Shown piece after piece: positions 28,951 through 29,524 of a stretch of 29,524 bases of DNA; position 1 is the stretch's first letter; each line of letters begins with the position of its first letter. The stretch spans positions 1-29,524 of the forward strand of contig JAAAIG010000480.1 of assembly GCA_015852425.1 (NCBI GenBank). The letters run 5' to 3'. This DNA comes from Gryganskiella cystojenkinii (Eukaryota; Mortierellomycota; Mortierellomycetes; Mortierellales; Mortierellaceae). The notes below the pieces were generated by a model that made no database searches, was not told the DNA's origin, and was given only the letters and a program-made list of their open reading frames with translations. Both the position numbers and the translations under genes were made by a program.

Positions 28951-29524
28951 TTCTTGCAAACAGGGTATGTGAGTTGTGATGCGAAAAACAAGGTGGAGGC
29001 AGTCAAGGAGGGCAGTGACGACTGAATTGGGATGTAAAAGAGGAACGACAGAAAAGAGAAGAAAGACAAACAGCTGCCGTTTTTTACCGCAAAAATTTCT
29101 TCAAACGCCGAATTAAAAACTCCGCTTCTCCGTCCCCACGGGGTGACACAATAAGAAATTCTACAGCGGAAGTCGCCTCAAGTTCACCTTCAAGTGCTTC
29201 ATTGTAAGGATTATTGCATGTATTTGACCTTGTACAGTACAGTACCACTGAAGAAGTCAGTGGACATAAATTTTTGAAAAAAATAATTTCCTATGCTATG
29301 TCAAGAGAACATTCTCGTAAACGTATTTGACATAGTCGGCAGCTGTTCTCTTGTCATTGCCAGTTTCGCGTTGCATTTTTTGCATGCTTTCTGCCACCTT
29401 AAATTTGACTTTTTTTTTGGGAGAGCTTACTACATTGAGATGACACAACCTGTCATATGCCCGAGTCAGCACTGATGAATAGGCTGTTAAAAAAGCATCG
29501 GAATGGTATCGTTTCGCAGTTTGC
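28951..29524. other. flank without a recognisable gene
   Basis: AT-rich sequence upstream of the small-gene array. It has short homopolymers and a GTACAGTACAGTAC repeat near 29233, and no frame with recognisable protein character on either strand. Confidence 0.5.

Noticed and set aside
1..29524. tRNA, rRNA, CRISPR array or transposase
   Set aside because: I looked for conserved RNA motifs, regular spaced repeats and transposase motifs on both strands by eye and saw none.

Overview
This is fungal nuclear DNA, most likely from Mortierellomycota (a Mortierella-type genome). Three signs point there: very long, nearly intron-free genes for NLR-like proteins with the order Arm-like repeats, NACHT, pentapeptide repeats and WD40; a C-terminal module that I recall from large Mortierella proteins; and short GT-AG introns with CTAAC branch sites. 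The assignment is from pattern recognition, with no database search. Every gene I can support is on the minus strand.

Layout. 1-2094: a two-exon gene, cut by the window edge, with a short helical N-terminus and a WD40 propeller; the frame then runs on, without a stop, into the N-terminal domain of another NLR. 3878-8860: a 1660-residue NACHT-WD40 receptor. 10146-16892: a 2248-residue NACHT-WD40 receptor with a further LRR-like module fused behind the propeller. 18689-23464: a 1591-residue NACHT-WD40 receptor with two altered nucleotide-site motifs. 25278-26903: an F-box/leucine-rich protein. 27028-28950: three small paralogous proteins (113, 111 and 96 residues, starting MK[VI]Y) and one decayed copy. 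The gaps between the NLR genes (1.2-1.8 kb) hold no convincing genes and look like promoters and long leaders. One 18-base assembly gap (N) lies just past the end of the third NLR gene.

How the parts relate. The four NLR-type genes form a head-to-tail array of two subtypes in alternation (A, B, A, B), which suggests that a two-gene block was duplicated. All four have a splice-acceptor-like site 5-16 bases before the ATG and copies of a GGC[AG]AAGT element 0.8-1.5 kb upstream, always in the direction of transcription. The array may therefore share its control. The family biology (STAND NTPases, thought to act in non-self recognition and programmed cell death in fungi) is established knowledge; a role for this locus is inference. 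The most unusual points are the WD40-to-NLR fusion at the left edge, the receptor with two candidate sensor modules, the receptor with a degenerate Walker B and a replaced winged-helix histidine, the shared upstream element, and the undescribed small-protein family.
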